From Eucommia ulmoides (Eukaryota; Streptophyta; Magnoliopsida; Garryales; Eucommiaceae), in the NCBI GenBank assembly GCA_016647705.1, contig CM028328.1, positions 10,060,614-10,124,613 on the forward strand: a DNA stretch of 64,000 nt, written 5' to 3'. The position numbers and the translations under genes are program-made. Positions 22,401 to 34,499 of the stretch are shown here, one piece after another (the first letter of the stretch is position 1; each line of letters opens with the position of its first letter). The notes beneath the pieces were generated by a model. That model was not told the origin of the DNA. It did not search any database and saw nothing but the letters and a program-made list of their open reading frames with translations.

Positions 22401-23890
22401 TACAAAATAAAACCAAGCACCAAAAACAGTTAACTTGTTCTATTCTGGGTGACTCAGAAAAATGCTGCAAGTGCACTTAAGGTGCCGTTTGATTAGTGTT
22501 TTTTTTTATTGTTTGTTTCTGTTCACATAAAACTTGGAACAGAAACAGAAATTTGTTCTATTCTGCCTCTCTTCTGATACCGAAATTTGTTGTAAGAACA
22601 GAAATAGAACCCCTAACCAAACAGCACCTTATACTCGGAAAAATATTGCAAATGCACTTTAGGTGCCGTTTGATTTTTTTATTGTTTGTTTCTGTTCACA
22701 TAAAACTTGGAACAGAAACAGAAATTTGTTCTATTCTGCCTCTTCTGATACCGAAATTCGTTAATTCCTTTGAAATAGAACCACAAACCAAACAGCACCT
22801 TATACACCGCCTAATATTGGTTATGATTTTAGCTTTTTGGTGTCTTACCTTCTTTTCTTGTATGAAAACATCGAACACCCTCATCCCTGCAGGGCCATTC
22901 GTGTAAACAATCTCCGCGAGATGCAGATCAACTAAGTAATTGCCAGTCTCCAATGTCTTGAAGTGATATGAGAAGTTCCCAAACCGGGCTGTATGGTAGA
23001 GAGAACAGTCTTCTCCATCTCCAACTTTATCTTCTGTCTTAATTGTATCTCCTCCATTAAAACAATTGTCTTCTAAAAACTTAATCCCACCTGAAACCAA
23101 ATCTCCATCTATACTTCCCGAATTAATGCTCATTATATGAGTGGATTCTTTAGAATAGTCTTCTTCTTCTTCCATAGATGGTGGGGGAGGGAGCTCAAAA
23201 GAAGCTTCAGTCAAGTTTGGATCAGCTGGGGTGTCTTGTGTAACCTTCATTTCGGAACCCTGGATGCCATTTTCTAGTGAGAGCTCAATGGATGTGTGCT
23301 GAAGAAACTGGGGTGAATCTCCGTAGCTCTGCCTTGGAATATCGGGTGATCCAGCACAAATGACCAAATCAGGCGATGTCAATGAAAACCCTAGAACTGA
23401 ACGACCTAAAATTCCAGAAACAGAAATGCTCATCAACTAAATTATGTCATAGGATCATTAAATTTCAAAGCATTACTGTGGCCTAGGCTTCGACATTTCC
23501 AAGGCAAGCCTAAGAAATTGATCAAAACGATTCAATTTTCAAGAACGTTCTTCAGTTGAAATTGAAATAAAGAAATACATAGGAGAGATTCATAATTCAC
23601 ACGCATGTAGAGTTAATTGAGATTACCACCATTTGTGCTGGGACTGAAATCATCTGGATCAGCCATGGTCGAAGTTAGCGAGCTACCCAACGGATCAAAT
23701 CGTCCTGCCAATTGAAGAGAGAGAGAGCAAAAAGTTTAACGAAAAAAACAAATGGAGAAGCATTCAGATAGGAACAGTGAGAATGAAACAAATTGATGAT
23801 CGTACTGAGAGAAATAGGATTCTCCTGCTGCTGTTGTTGGCAAGAAGCGTCGGTGATTAGAAGTGGGTCGTGCCATCGATCGTCTTCCAT
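16499..23890 (-). CDS. Kinesin-14 with N-terminal malectin-like domain (KIN-14Q/R type), 17 exons
   Basis: Exons: 23890-23806, 23704-23627, 23405-22849, 22399-22231, 22090-22032, 21762-21552, 21347-21271, 21190-21091, 20860-20762, 20662-20486, 20401-20116, 19668-19507, 19229-19014, 18635-18598, 18343-18180, 18024-17899, 17152-16499. They total 3258 nt and 1085 residues in one frame, all GT-AG. Residues about 185-296 form a malectin-like di-glucose-binding fold; 310-475 are coiled-coil; the motor starts at 481 (IRVFCRCRP, the kinesin-14 neck-motor junction). P-loop GQTGSGKT 563-570, switch I SSRSH 682-686, switch II DLAGSER 712-718. A second coil and a basic Ser/Gly-rich tail (870-1085) follow. 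Known: kinesin-14 motors walk to microtubule minus ends, and the malectin fusion is plant-specific. The malectin ligand is unknown. The end of exon 2 could be 23630 instead; both keep frame. Confidence 0.93.
17320..17890. repeat. Three ~190-bp tandem repeats in the last kinesin intron
   Basis: The phrase TTTTCTTAACCCT recurs at 17341, 17525 and 17719 (steps of 184 and 194). Each copy continues through AAAATTT, GAGATAT, ACATTAT, CACTTTTGCTTG, CTCAACTAACCT and ACGCTACCAC to ACATATATCGTA. The copy nearest the exon ends at the exon-16 splice donor, so the duplicated unit includes intron sequence right up to the donor. Confidence 0.8.
18440..18582. mobile_element. Foldback repeat (TTTCTGTTCC family), kinesin intron
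   Basis: Starts GGCATTTGGTTACTGTTTC and ends AAAACACCAAATAGGGCC. Internal CTGTTTCTGTTCC and GGGAACATAAACAG can pair across the element. Confidence 0.6.
18717..18828. mobile_element. Small MITE with ACCCGTTTGG ends, kinesin intron
   Basis: The ends TACCCGTTTGG and CCAAACGGGTA are near-perfect inverted repeats around about 110 bp of non-coding DNA. Confidence 0.65.
18850..19003. mobile_element. Foldback repeat (TTTCTGTTCC family), kinesin intron
   Basis: GGTGGCGTTTGTTCAGTGC at the left, with TTCTGTTTCTGTTCCC inside and GAGAACAGAAACACTAAATG at the right. Confidence 0.6.
19720..19853. mobile_element. Foldback repeat (TTTCTGTTCC family), kinesin intron
   Basis: TTATTGTTTCTGTCCTGGGAA at the left and GGGAACAGAAACAGAAACAC at the right form a long imperfect hairpin. 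A second, different MITE follows immediately. Confidence 0.6.
19855..20096. mobile_element. MITE with AGGGTG(C/T) ends, kinesin intron
   Basis: The left AGGGTGCATTTAGATAAGAA mirrors the right CTTCACCCAAAGACACCCT. AT-rich interior rich in GAATTTTAAAATTC-type palindromes. Confidence 0.55.
20900..21043. mobile_element. Small MITE, kinesin intron
   Basis: The left GGAATCGTTTGGTAGCAGGG and the reverse complement of the right end AGGTAGCATTTGGTTTCATG agree in most positions. Internal AGAATTGGAA/TTCCAATTCT also pair. Confidence 0.6.
21822..21976. mobile_element. Foldback repeat (TTTCTGTTCC family), kinesin intron
   Basis: The ends GGCCCTGTTTGTTTAGTGTT and AACACTAAACAAACGCC are a clear inverted pair; this is one of the best-preserved copies. 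Confidence 0.7.
22481..22802. repeat. Two adjacent copies of a foldback repeat, kinesin intron 3
   Basis: Copies at about 22481-22628 and 22661-22800 both run GGTGCCGTTTGATT, GTTTGTTTCTGTTCACAT, GGAACAGAAACAGAAATTTG, CCAAACAGCACC. They are nearly identical over most of their length, so they arose by recent local duplication rather than two insertions. Confidence 0.75.
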
Positions 23891-24240
23891 TGATAAAGAA
23901 GGAGCGAAACTGTTTGAATTTGGTGAGTTGAAGTAATCAAAGACTGCGATTTTTGAGAAGAAATAAAAAAAAAAGGGAAAAGGGGAACCGATTGCTTTTG
24001 ATCTCTATGAGGATCCGATGAGTTGCCGTTGATTCCGTTGTGAACACATTCACTCTTCCGTTATGATGAAAAAGACGACCGTTTGTTCTTTTGAAATTTG
24101 AAATTGCTGAACCGGGCTTGATGAAAAAGAGGATATTTTGGGCATAAGAGGGGGGACACGTGGCGGATTTAGCGAATTTCCCCCAATATTGGAAGGGGAT
24201 GTTACAGGTGGGGAAGTAGCAGCCTCAAAACACTGCCCCA
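23891..24240 (-). promoter_or_regulatory. Upstream region of kinesin gene
   Basis: The start codon at 23890 is preceded on the minus strand by a pyrimidine-rich leader (TTTCGCTCCTTCTTTATCA). A CACGTGTC G-box-type motif is present (about 24157-24164). No unambiguous TATA box. Confidence 0.4.
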
Positions 24241-24249
24241 AGTTTCGCC

Positions 24250-24770
24250 AATTTCAAGAAACATTAAAATTGTATTTCTAATGTTTAGGACATATAAGCC
24301 AGTACACGAAACAAAATTGGAATGTTGATAAGAATCATCATTCTATTTCTATACCATTTTATTTCAATTTGTATCTTTGATATATGAAATTAAATCTCAT
24401 TCTTACTATTAAAAAATTTCTAATCCCACAAAATATAAGATTAACTAATACCAAAATAAACTTGATATTAGTTAATCTCAATTATATGAGATTAAATTTT
24501 AATCATTTATCGGGTAAAAAACGTGATCAAATACTGATTAAATATTTGAATTGGAATTAAATTAAATTAAATTAATTATTATACCGTTTGAAAATTTCAT
24601 TAAATTATTATTTTACTCTTTGATGTCATTTCAATACCACATATAATTCCTTTTGTCACGAAACATAAAAATAATAATGATTATTTCATTCCATTACCAT
24701 ACTAATTTTAATCTTATTATCATTTTATTCCATTCTAGCGTACTAAACGCAACGTATAAGTGTTAAACAT
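24250..24770. mobile_element. Possible MITE upstream of the kinesin gene
   Basis: The left part (GTACACGAAACAAAATTGGAATG) and right part (CATTTTATTCCATTCTAGCGTAC) are roughly inverted. The interior is AT-rich and full of ATTAATC/GATTAAT words. Ends are uncertain. Confidence 0.3.
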
Positions 24771-25019
24771 TTTATTTAATTGTCCTTATTATAGTGATTT
24801 TTTTTTTTACAAATATTGGGAGAGGTTTTTTCACTCTAAATCTCTCACTAGAGAGGCACAATAGATATCATTAGATTACAAGTCTTGGGTTTATTATAGT
24901 AAATTTAATCACGGGATTTTTGGTAAAGAGTACAAAATTAAAATTTTTACTTGTGCGATTTATGTATTACAGAGTAATTTTTCAGAATTACGAAATTATT
25001 GTACCACATAAAAGTTACT

Positions 25020-25947
25020 GTAATTTTTTTTGGTATATCAGAAAAACAACAAAAAATAGCAAAACAAAGGGCACCTCATATGAGGTGAGCCTCAAGATCC
25101 ATATCCCTAATTAACAAATCAATCATTCCCTCTGGGGAATTAAACATAAAATTGAAGTCTACTTCCCTCTCCACTCCTATGTTGGCCGTATAATCTGTGC
25201 ATTGGTTGTTATTTCTCGGAGTTACTTGGATGATATAATTTTTGTCCTCCATCAAATGTTTGCACTCTTCAATCCAATGTTTGAATCGGTGATTTCTAGG
25301 GCAATCTTCCAAAAGGAGTTTGGTCACCTCTTCTGTATCAATTTCTACAATAACTTTTGGATAACCTCTGTGAATAAGGGTCAAGATTCTTTGATGCAGA
25401 CCTCTAATCTCCGCTTCAAGGTTGTTACAATTTTGAAAGTGTCCCCGAAACCCAATTTTCCATATTCCATGATCATCTTTGAGCAAACCTCCAAATCCAC
25501 TTATCCCGGAACTAGCTTTGGCACATCCGTCCGTATTTAACTTGAAAAAACCTATATGAGGGAGAATTCAGTTAGAAATATAATCTCCACAATCATTATG
25601 GGAATATCTTTTAGGGCAGAACGTTTTTAAAAGGTCTTCTTTCAATCTAATAATTTTTTGTAGAACACTAAAGTTGTCTCGAGAGGTTCCTTTAGGAACT
25701 TCATTGTTTTTGTTCTTCCAGATTTCCCATAAGATTGCTAAAAATAAATAGGAAGAAGGAGTTAAGGAAGACTTCCCTTTCACATTATCTTTTATCCACT
25801 CCTGCAAATTTATTCTCCTAAAATCTTGAACCTAGTAAGAGCTGAAAAAATTCCTCCAAAATTTGTTAGCCTTATGACAAGTTCTCAAAACATGATCCAT
25901 AGACTCACTTGCTTCCTTACATCTTTGGCAAATTGGTCGCACCACAT
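25020..25947 (-). pseudogene. L1-type LINE, 3' part: zinc finger and RNase H
   Basis: Minus strand. The zinc-binding domain resumes here (PICQRCKEASESMDHVLRTC, about 25930-25870), followed by a linker with WKNKNNEVPKG and a plant RNase H-like (RVT_3) domain at 25486-25076 (EAEIRGLHQRILTLIHRG, VIVEIDTEEVTKLL). A short A tract on the minus strand (25024-25031) marks the likely poly-A tail. This is the distal half of the LINE whose proximal half lies at 27290-30490; repeat E2 splits them inside the zinc-finger domain. Confidence 0.8.
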
Positions 25948-25952
25948 TTTGT

Positions 25953-27284
25953 GTGATTTTGTACCAATAAACTTAATTTTATTAATCATTCGATCAATTT
26001 AAAATATTATAAGTTAAGTTATTTTATTTGTTTTTGTAGGTTTTTGAATTTGGAACAAAACGACGTTAATTTGGGATAAATCGAATGAAAAACGAACAAA
26101 CCATGTCAAGCCGAACAAGAAGATGGAAAAGTCGAAGCAGGGCGGCTCAACCGAGCCACCCCTATGAGAAGAGCTAATTTGCCGACTCGGCTGGCTGCCC
26201 CACGTAGGGTTGGCAGCCACGTGGGCTACCAACCCACGTGGTGGGCTGGCAGCCCACTTAGGCCGGCCCAACTGGCCAAGTGGCCAGCAGAAAGCAAAGG
26301 CTGGCCATCCGGCCATTCGTCCTAGCCAATTGCCTCCCTCTCTCTTTTCTTTATTTCCAATTGTACCCCCTAAGTTAGTTTTGAAAATCTATAAATAGGG
26401 GTAGTGGTTTGGAACAAAGGGATCCCATTCCATATTCCATTTTTCTTTCAAACTCAAGACCATTTGTTTATATTCTTCTTTTATTTTTATTTTTATTGGA
26501 GGAAGCTTGAATCTTAAAGGGTACAAAGTGTAAACGGTATTTTTGACGATTGTATTAAAAAAAATATTGTTCTACACAACGATGAGCGGCTAACTTCTTT
26601 CAACCAGGTTAGAGTTGTGGTATTGTATTTTTGAAATTTTGTAATATTATATTTTTCTTATTTAAATTTGGATGTTGTATAAACAATTATGTGGCAGGAA
26701 TTTTGTTCTTAAAAATGAATTTAATTGTGATTGAATTTATTGTCAAAATGTTCTTATAGAGATTTTATTTTGAATCCAATCACTACTAGAATATTAAATC
26801 TTGCACATGTGGTCTTAATTTAATGGTCATATAATCGTATTCTTAGAAATTGATTACTGGTCTGGATGGTTTATGCCTAGATATTAATTCACCTTAGATT
26901 AGTTAGAGTAGTTTAGTATAGAAATTAAATATCGAAGATAAATCATAACGGAGAATAATAATCCAAATATTTATAAGTAGTTCCGACTTGTAGTTAGAAA
27001 AACTCGTTTATACAAATCCAATTCAAATAGAAATTATAAGAAAAACATAATTCCAAAATACTAAACTCACAATTCCTAACCTGGTTCTTTTCTTTATTTT
27101 ATTTTTAATATTTTCTTTTCAAAACCAAATCACAATTCTCAAATCGTTTCCCCAAAAAGAAGAAAAATAATCAGAAATTGATAATTACAAGTCCAATCCC
27201 TGTGGTTCGACACCCCTACTTGAGCGCACTATACTACAATATTTTGCACTTAATTGGGGAAATTAATTTGAGCAATCACAAATG
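25953..27284 (+). mobile_element. Solo-LTR-like repeat E2 inside the LINE
   Basis: It begins GTGATTTTGTACC and ends AGCAATCACAAATG (short inverted ends GTGATT/AATCAC). It is flanked on both sides by TTTGT (25948-25952 and 27285-27289), a 5-bp duplication. LINE coding stops at one edge and continues at the other, which confirms an insertion. Inside is a GC-rich block of nested inverted repeats (26130-26320, e.g. CCACGTGGG with CCCACGTGG and GGGCTGGCAGCCC). A TATA box TATAAATAGG (26391-26400) and a leader ending in 'CCCTGTGGTTCGACACCCCT' follow. Repeats E1 and E3 share this layout. No coding capacity, so solo or non-autonomous. Confidence 0.7.
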
Positions 27285-27289
27285 TTTGT

Positions 27290-30200
27290 AATATCATTTG
27301 ACCATTTGGCCACAAGCTCATTAGTTATCAGTCTGTTATGCCAAATCTGCCAAAGGAAAAATTTGAGGTTTTGGGGAATCTTAGTTTCCAAATCCAATTC
27401 CAAATTGGATTCGTACCCAAATCTTCCCCAATCTCAATCTCCTTATAAGTTGATTTAAGAGAGAACAAACCAGAATTTTTAAATTTCCACACTACTGAAT
27501 CTTCTTGAAAGAAGAGAGTAGGGTACATGCTTAAAATTTTCATTTTCACCTTATCGAAAATAAGGTGAAGGACGGGAAAGAGATACATATTCCCAAAATC
27601 ATCGATGATATCTGAAACTCTCAAATCGTCATAATTTAGGTCGTTGATTTTTCCTATCAGTCCTTTACCATACCACCAATCTGTCCATAGGTTGATTTTA
27701 GCACCATTCCCAACTTTCCATTTCACCCATTTAATTAAATGATCTTTGATATTAAGGATATCTTTCCAAATATGTGATGCATTTTTGCTAACTTTCCAAA
27801 AACTAGGACTATCCTCAATATTATTTTTAGCTCTAAGAATCTTAGTCCATAGGTTTTCATTATTGGTTATAAAATTCCAACCAAGTTTAATCATGTAGGC
27901 ATCATTAAGAACTCTGGATTTTCTAATGCCCAAACCACCTTTTTCTTTAGATTTGCAAATTTCCTCTCAGTTTAAAAGGTGGAATTTCCTTTTCTCACTA
28001 GTATCCCCCCAAAGAAAGTTTCTATTCATTTTATCAAGCTCATAACATGTTTTCCTAGGGAGGTAAGACATTTGCATAACATAACTAGGAATGGCAGCAT
28101 TAACTACTCTAATTAGAGTAATTCTACCTGCTATAACTAATTTTTTTAATTTCCAGCTAGTTAGTCTATTCTGCACTCTTTCTATCACATGTTGATAATG
28201 TCTTTTACGTTTTCTACCATGCACCAAGTTCGCTCCCAAATATCTTTCCAAATCATTAGTAAGCCGGATGCCAAGCCTGTTACTAATGTTTTTAGCCTCA
28301 ATCTTTTGATAACAGGAGAAACGTACATTTTAGATTTATTAAGATTAATTTGTTGGCCAGAACAATTAGAAAATTTGTTTAACACTTCCAGAATGTTGTC
28401 ACACCATTTCTTTCCCACTTTGGAAAGAAGGATGAGATCATCCGCGAAGAACAAATGAGAAAGGTAGGACCATTTTTAGATAATTTAATGCATTTCCAAT
28501 CTCTATTTTTCACACTATTTTCAATAAGAAGCGACAATCTTTTCATGCACAAGACAAATAAATAAGGAGATAAGGGGTCTCCTTATCTAAGACCCCTAAA
28601 GGCTTTAAATTCGTTTAGAGGTTCCCCATTCCATAAAATTTTAAACGTCACATTTCTAAAGCAACTAAGAGTCAGTTTGGTCCAATTCCTAGGAAAATTA
28701 AAAAACTCCAAAGTTTCTTCAAGGAAATCCCAATTAACTCTATCGTACGCTTTTTCAAGATCAATTTTTAAAACCATACCTCCATACTTACTTTTGGTTC
28801 TCCTATTGGGTGATGATAATGTTATCTAACGTCATTCTTCCAGGAAAAAAACTACTTTTGAAAGGACCAACAATATCTTTTAAAAAAGGTCTTAGCCTAG
28901 AAACCAAAATTTTTGTGACAACTTTATATGTCGTGTTGCATAAGCTAATAGGTCTAAACTGAGTGATCGATTCAGGAATATTCACTTTAGGAATTAAAAC
29001 AATAAAAGTTTTATTGTTCTCCTCCAGCATAACCAGGTTATGAAAACAATTAAGAACAAAATCATACAGATCTTTCCCCGCAATATCCCAATTTTTTTAA
29101 AAAAAAGACAATTTGGAAACCATCTAGCCTGGGGCCCTTGAAATCTTTCGTGAACTTAATCGTTTGTTTAATTTCTTCCTCATTTGGGATATTATTAAGA
29201 ATACTATGACATTCTTCCTTGAGGACAGGATGTTGCACATCCCTGAGTTTCAGGGAGTCGTTAGATCTACTTCCCATGAATAAATTGACAAAATAATCAT
29301 TAACATGGTTCTTAAGCATTTTTCTTCTTCATGAATCCAGTTGTTATTACCATATTTAAGCATAGTTATACTATTCATTCTCCTCCTTTATTTAGTAGAA
29401 ACATAGAAGAATTTAGTGTTTTTATTTCCCAGAGAAAACCACTGAATTCTAGTCTTTTGAAACCAGTGCATTTCTTCTTGTTTTGGGATTTGATTATACT
29501 CTTCAATGAGGATTTTTTTAAAATGGTCCCCATTTGGAGAAAAATTAATTTCTTGAGCTTTTTGAATCCCCTTAATCCTAGCTTTTAACCAGCATTTCAT
29601 TCTAAAAAGATTTTCAAAAATATTTTTGTTCCAATCACAAATACCATTTTCAAAATTTTTAAGTTTAATCGTGAGGTCATTTATATTGGCATCCCATTTC
29701 TCTTTAATAAAGTTTTTAAAATTAGGATGAGACATCCACATATCTTCAAATCTAAAAGATTTGCTCTTTCTATTAGCATTCAAACCTCAAGTATGAACAA
29801 GTAACGAAGAATGATAAGAATATGTATGAGGAAGGTTTTCCACTGTGGCATCAGGAAATACACTGCTCCATTCATCATTGGCCAACGCCCAATCAAGTCT
29901 TTTATAGACTTTGATCCCATATTTATTAACTCCGGCCTAAGTTATCTTTAGGCCTTTAGCTCCAAGATCGTACAGGCCACAATCCTTGGAGTTATCATTG
30001 AATTTTTGTATTCTGGAGACATCATTAAAACTACTAACACTAGAATTTTCATCAGAACAGACAACATCATTGAAATCTCCAGTAATTAGCCATGGCCTAT
30101 TATCTTTCAAAGTTAAATTTTTAAGATCATTCCATAAATCATTTCTCAATTTAGGGTTAGGGCTGCCATAAATCATAGATAACACCCACATTTCAGAATT

Positions 30201-30490
30201 ACTTTTCTAGACCAGGGCATGGATACCATGATCCCGGACATGGGAACTGCTGATCGTAATTCTGTTCGAGTTCTAAAGCATCCACACACCACCGGCTTTA
30301 CCTCTAGGATCAAGTATAGCCGAAGAAGGATAACCCATACTAGTAAAAAAAAAATTCCCATGGATGCAAAAGGGATTTTAGTTTCAAACAGAGCCACCAA
30401 GTCAAGTTGATTGGCACTTACCAGATCCTTAAAAGCATTTTTGAAATGATTATTACCTGCCCCTCGGCAGTTCCATGCCATTAGTTTCAT
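27290..30490 (-). pseudogene. L1-type LINE ORF2, 5' part: endonuclease and reverse transcriptase
   Basis: The minus-strand order is AP endonuclease (from 30490, MKLMAWNCRGAGN; ITGDFNDV at about 30095), a linker (29783-29388), then reverse transcriptase. RT landmarks are VLIPKVNIPESITQFRPISL (about 29000), KIDLEKAYDRVNWDFL (28770), FFADDLILL catalytic box (28450) and WGDTSEKRKFHLL (27990). The start of the zinc-finger region (FFLWQIWHNRL, 27350) follows. Many stops and frameshifts: dead. The upstream ORF1 (gag-like) is missing; only about 220 bases separate the ORF2 start from the copia insertion at 30719. Confidence 0.88.
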
Positions 30491-31212
30491 TGATCAGCAA
30501 CTAGGTTGATTTGGAAACTTCTTCAAGTCTCTCAGGCTGGGAGTCAAACTGCATGTCCTCTGATTGTCCTCCCATTGTCAGGGCTTCGCAATAAATTCCA
30601 TGATTTCCCGAAGTGCTGCCCTCCGTCTCCCATTGTCAAGGCTCCGCAATGAATTCTTTTAGTTCTTTAATTGTTTATGAGACAAAATTGTAAATAAATA
30701 ACTATTGTTTTTCCCCTTTATTAGAAATGAAGAAGAGATGAATGGAATACATTTCTCACTAATTTTACCAAGGGAGTACAATTTATAGATGGGAAATAAC
30801 CAATAACAAACTCTAACAGACTTCAACAAACAAATAACAAAAATAACAAAGTAATTAACAAAATCGATAGAAGCTTCCATGAGAAAGATTCTCATATAAT
30901 CTAATACTCTTCCTCAAGATGGAGAATACAGATTATGAATTCCCATCTTGCTAAGCAAAAGATGAAACTGGGATGGATGAAGAGTCTTTGTAAAGATGTC
31001 AACTAGCTGATTCTGACTAGAAACACGAAGGATTTTCAACAACCATTTTTGAAGCTTTTTTCTGATAAGGTGGCAGTCAATCTCAATGTATTTAGTGCGT
31101 TCATAAAATAATGGATTGACTTTAATGTGGAGAGTTACTTAATTATCACAAAAAAGAAGTGTAGGTTCAGAATGACTCACTCTTAAATCAACAAGTAAAG
31201 ATAGTAACCAAA

Positions 31213-33480
31213 CTATTTCACATGTAGCGTTGCAATAGAGCGATATTCTGCTTCGGCCGACGAACGAGATACAGTGTGTTGTTTCTTAGATTTCCAAGAC
31301 ACCAAGAAAACACAAAATCCACTAATAGATCGCCTGATATCCGAACACGTTGCCCAATCAGCATCAGCAAAAGCCTTAAGCTGAATAGAAGAGTTGGCAA
31401 GAAAGAAAATTCCTTGACCTAGTGCCCTTTTTATATACTGTAATATCTTTTGTGCAGCCTGAAGACGTGGAGTCCGAGGAGTAGCCAAGAATTAACTAAG
31501 ACGATTTACAACAAAACATAAATCAGGCCGAGTAATGGTGAGGTATAAAAGCTTACCAATCAACTATCGATCACACAGTAGAATCCTTAAGTAAAAGGCC
31601 ATCATCTTGAGACAATTTCAAATTAGGATCCATAAGTGTGGAAGTGGGTTTAACAACCAAAGTCCTTGTATATGATGGTAACTCAAGAGCATAATGACGT
31701 TGACAAATAGAAATACCTGATTGAGAATGGGCCACTTCAAGACCCAAAAAATATTTAAGGTCTCCCAAATCTTTCAACTTGAAGCGACTATTGAGGAAAG
31801 ACTTTAACTTGTCCACATAGCTTGAATCATTGCTAGCAATAACAATATCATCAACATAAACCAAAAGAGCAATGAAAGATTTTCCACTGAATTTGGTGAA
31901 AAATGAATGATCACTAGAAGATTGAGTGAAATCTTCACCAAGGAGTACACTGGTAAACTTAGAAAACCATTGTCACGATGCTTCGCGTAATCTGTATATG
32001 GACTTTCTCAATCTACAAATGCCATCAGATGGCAAAGACTCCCCCTCACAACAAGAATAGCTAGGCGGAATAGCCATATAAACTTCTTCGTTGAGCTCAC
32101 CATGTAAAAAAACATTGTTGACATCAAGTTGAGTTAAGAACCAGCCGTAGATAGTTGTTAAGAATAAAAGAACTTTCACTGTAACGAGCTTGGCAACGGA
32201 ATAGTATGTATCTAAAAAAATCAACGCCCTCCTATTGGATCTAGCCTTTAGCAACCAAACGTATTTTGTAACGCTCAATGGATCCATCAGCATGAAATTT
32301 AATTTTATACACCCATTTACAACCACCCGGATGCTTCCCTGGAAGAAGAGAAACAATCTTCCAAACATGATTACCCTCTAAAGCTCGGAGTTTATCGTGC
32401 ATGGCCTATCGCCACATCGGAATCTCAACGGCCTGGGAAAGGTGTAAGGTTTGGTATGATGATATGGCTAAGGCTAAGGCACGGTGAGGAGGAGAAAGAT
32501 GATGATAGCTAAGAACATAGGAAATGGGATAGAGAGTTGGAGTGGAAGAAGTAAGAGAAGAAAACCGAATGGCTAAAGAACAATGATAATCAGAAAGATA
32601 GGATGGAGGCTTAGCGAGGCAATGAGGCCGTGTAGGAAGTGAAGAAGAAGTAGGAATTGAAGGAATGGGAGATGGTGAGAGAAAAGAAGGAAGATGAGAA
32701 GAAGATTCTGGATCAGGACCATCAGGAATGGAGCGAGGTAACACGCGGTCATAAAAGAAATCAAGAGGAGAATGGGATGTGGGAGTCCCAGAAAAGGGAA
32801 AAATCATCTCATGGTAAATGACGTTTCGAGAAATGAAAGTGGAATGGGTGGTGAGATCGAGAAGTTTGTGTCCTTTGTAGCCAAAAAGATAACCAAGAAA
32901 AACACAAGGACAAGCACGAGGAGAGAACTTAAAGCGTTAGCTAAGTAAGGTAAAAGCATAGCATAGACAACCAAAGGCTCTAAGATGATGGTAAGAATGG
33001 GATTTGTGTGTTAAGAGCTCAAGAGGGGTTTTATTGGCCAACAAAATAAATGGAAACTGATTAATCAAATAAATGGTCGTCAGGGCGCAATCCCCCAATA
33101 ACAAAGTGGCAAACCCGACTGAAAAGCCAACTCACGGGCGACATTAAGAATGTGTTGGTGTTTTCGTTCCACAACTAAATTTTGTTCAGGGATCTCAACA
33201 CAAGAATGATAATGGACAACACCTTTTGAAGTGAAGAAATCAACAAGTTCAAGTTCAGGTGCATTGTCTGAATGGATAGCTTGGATAGAAGTGTGAAATT
33301 GGGCGAAAATCAGATTAAAAAATTGAGGAATTATGGTTATAACATTTGATTTGGCACGCAACAAATACAACCATGTTGCTCATGTATAATCATCAACAAT
33401 AGTGAGAAAAGATTTGTGTCCCTCAGTAGTAGCAACATGAAATAGACCCTATATGTCAATATGAATTAAAGCAAAAGGTT
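31213..33480 (-). pseudogene. Copia integrase, reverse transcriptase and RNase H
   Basis: Integrase is at 33370-33080 (IQAIHSDNAPEL catalytic region; EIPEQNLVVERKHQHILNVAR). A Ser/Pro-rich linker at about 32807-32406 follows, then RT from 32368 (FLTQLDVNNVFLHGELNEEVYM) to the YVDDIVIASN box (31860) and FKLKDLGDLKYFLGLEV. Last is RNase H (31488-31213, DADWATCSDIRRSISGFCVF; SSAEAEYRSIA). Stops and frameshifts between blocks leave no intact polyprotein. The domain order INT-RT-RH defines copia. Confidence 0.88.
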
Positions 33481-33492
33481 TATCAGATAAGT

Positions 33493-34355
33493 TGCAACGA
33501 CCTAGTCTCCCAGGGCTGTCACGCGGTTTCTCCTTTCGGAGAATTAACGCTAAAATCATGTGACATGGACAATTATAATTTGTCGATTTATCGAGTTAAT
33601 TTTTACTACAGTTATTACAAGTAGAAATTCAAATAAAATTCTCGTCATCGTCTCGTTCTCACAGGCCCTGCAATCAAAACTGTGGGGTTGTGAGTCAACG
33701 CTCAGTAGAAGTCCAACCCCTCTAATACGTGTATTTAATTAATACAACAAATAAACACATTTCGCATGATTTTCACATAATCATAATTATTATATGCAAA
33801 TTGACAGCTATAATTTACCGACAGTAGTAACGTAAATCACTCAATAGACAGATTAAATACAAATATTAAAAGAGTTATAAATTCTACCTGAAATCCGAAA
33901 CCGAAATCTGAACCGATTGCTTAAAAAAAATATTTCAAATCCTATTATCCGTAAAAAAATTCCATGCGTTTTTGTTCTGATCACATATATATATGAGTTT
34001 ATTATTATTATAATCAATACACGTGTCTATGTATGTATATATATATGTGTTTATATTAATGTGTTGTCTTCACTTAGTGAAGACAACACATTTTATTATA
34101 TATTATTATTTTTATTATTTACACAATGTCCCCTCTTAAATAAAAAAAATATTAATTATACCTCCAAACTCTTAAAAGTATATTTTAAATAATACATTGG
34201 TCCCAAAACTTCTAAAATCAATTTAAAATAAACATTTAACTCCTAAAAATTATCAAATATTATTTATGCCATAAATTCGCAAAACAGTTCTAAAAATATT
34301 AAATTTTTATATAAAATAATATTTTTAAAAAGATATAAATTTTTGGGGTATTACA
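33493..34355 (-). mobile_element. Solo LTR nested in the copia element
   Basis: On the plus strand it runs TGCAACGACC...GGGGTATTACA, bounded on both sides by TAAGT (33488-33492, 34356-34360). Read on the minus strand it starts TGTAATACCCCAAAAATTTA and ends GGGAGACTAGGTCGTTGCA. That matches the start TGTAATATCCCGAAAATTTA and end GGGAAACCGAGTCGTTACA of the insertion at 52244, so both belong to one gypsy LTR family. The interior includes an AT-rich 33900-34350 and a foldable GTGTTGTCTTCACTTAGTGAAGACAACAC (34059-34087). Confidence 0.88.
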
Positions 34356-34499
34356 TAAGTGATTATGTGCAACAAAGGGCAATCGCTTTTGCTTGGCCAA
34401 CAGACAAATAGAGCAATGAAAATGATAAGTATTGGAAGAGAAAGAAAGCTGTAATTCTTTATTAAGTACTTGAAGTTTGACAAAAGAAGGATGTCCAAA

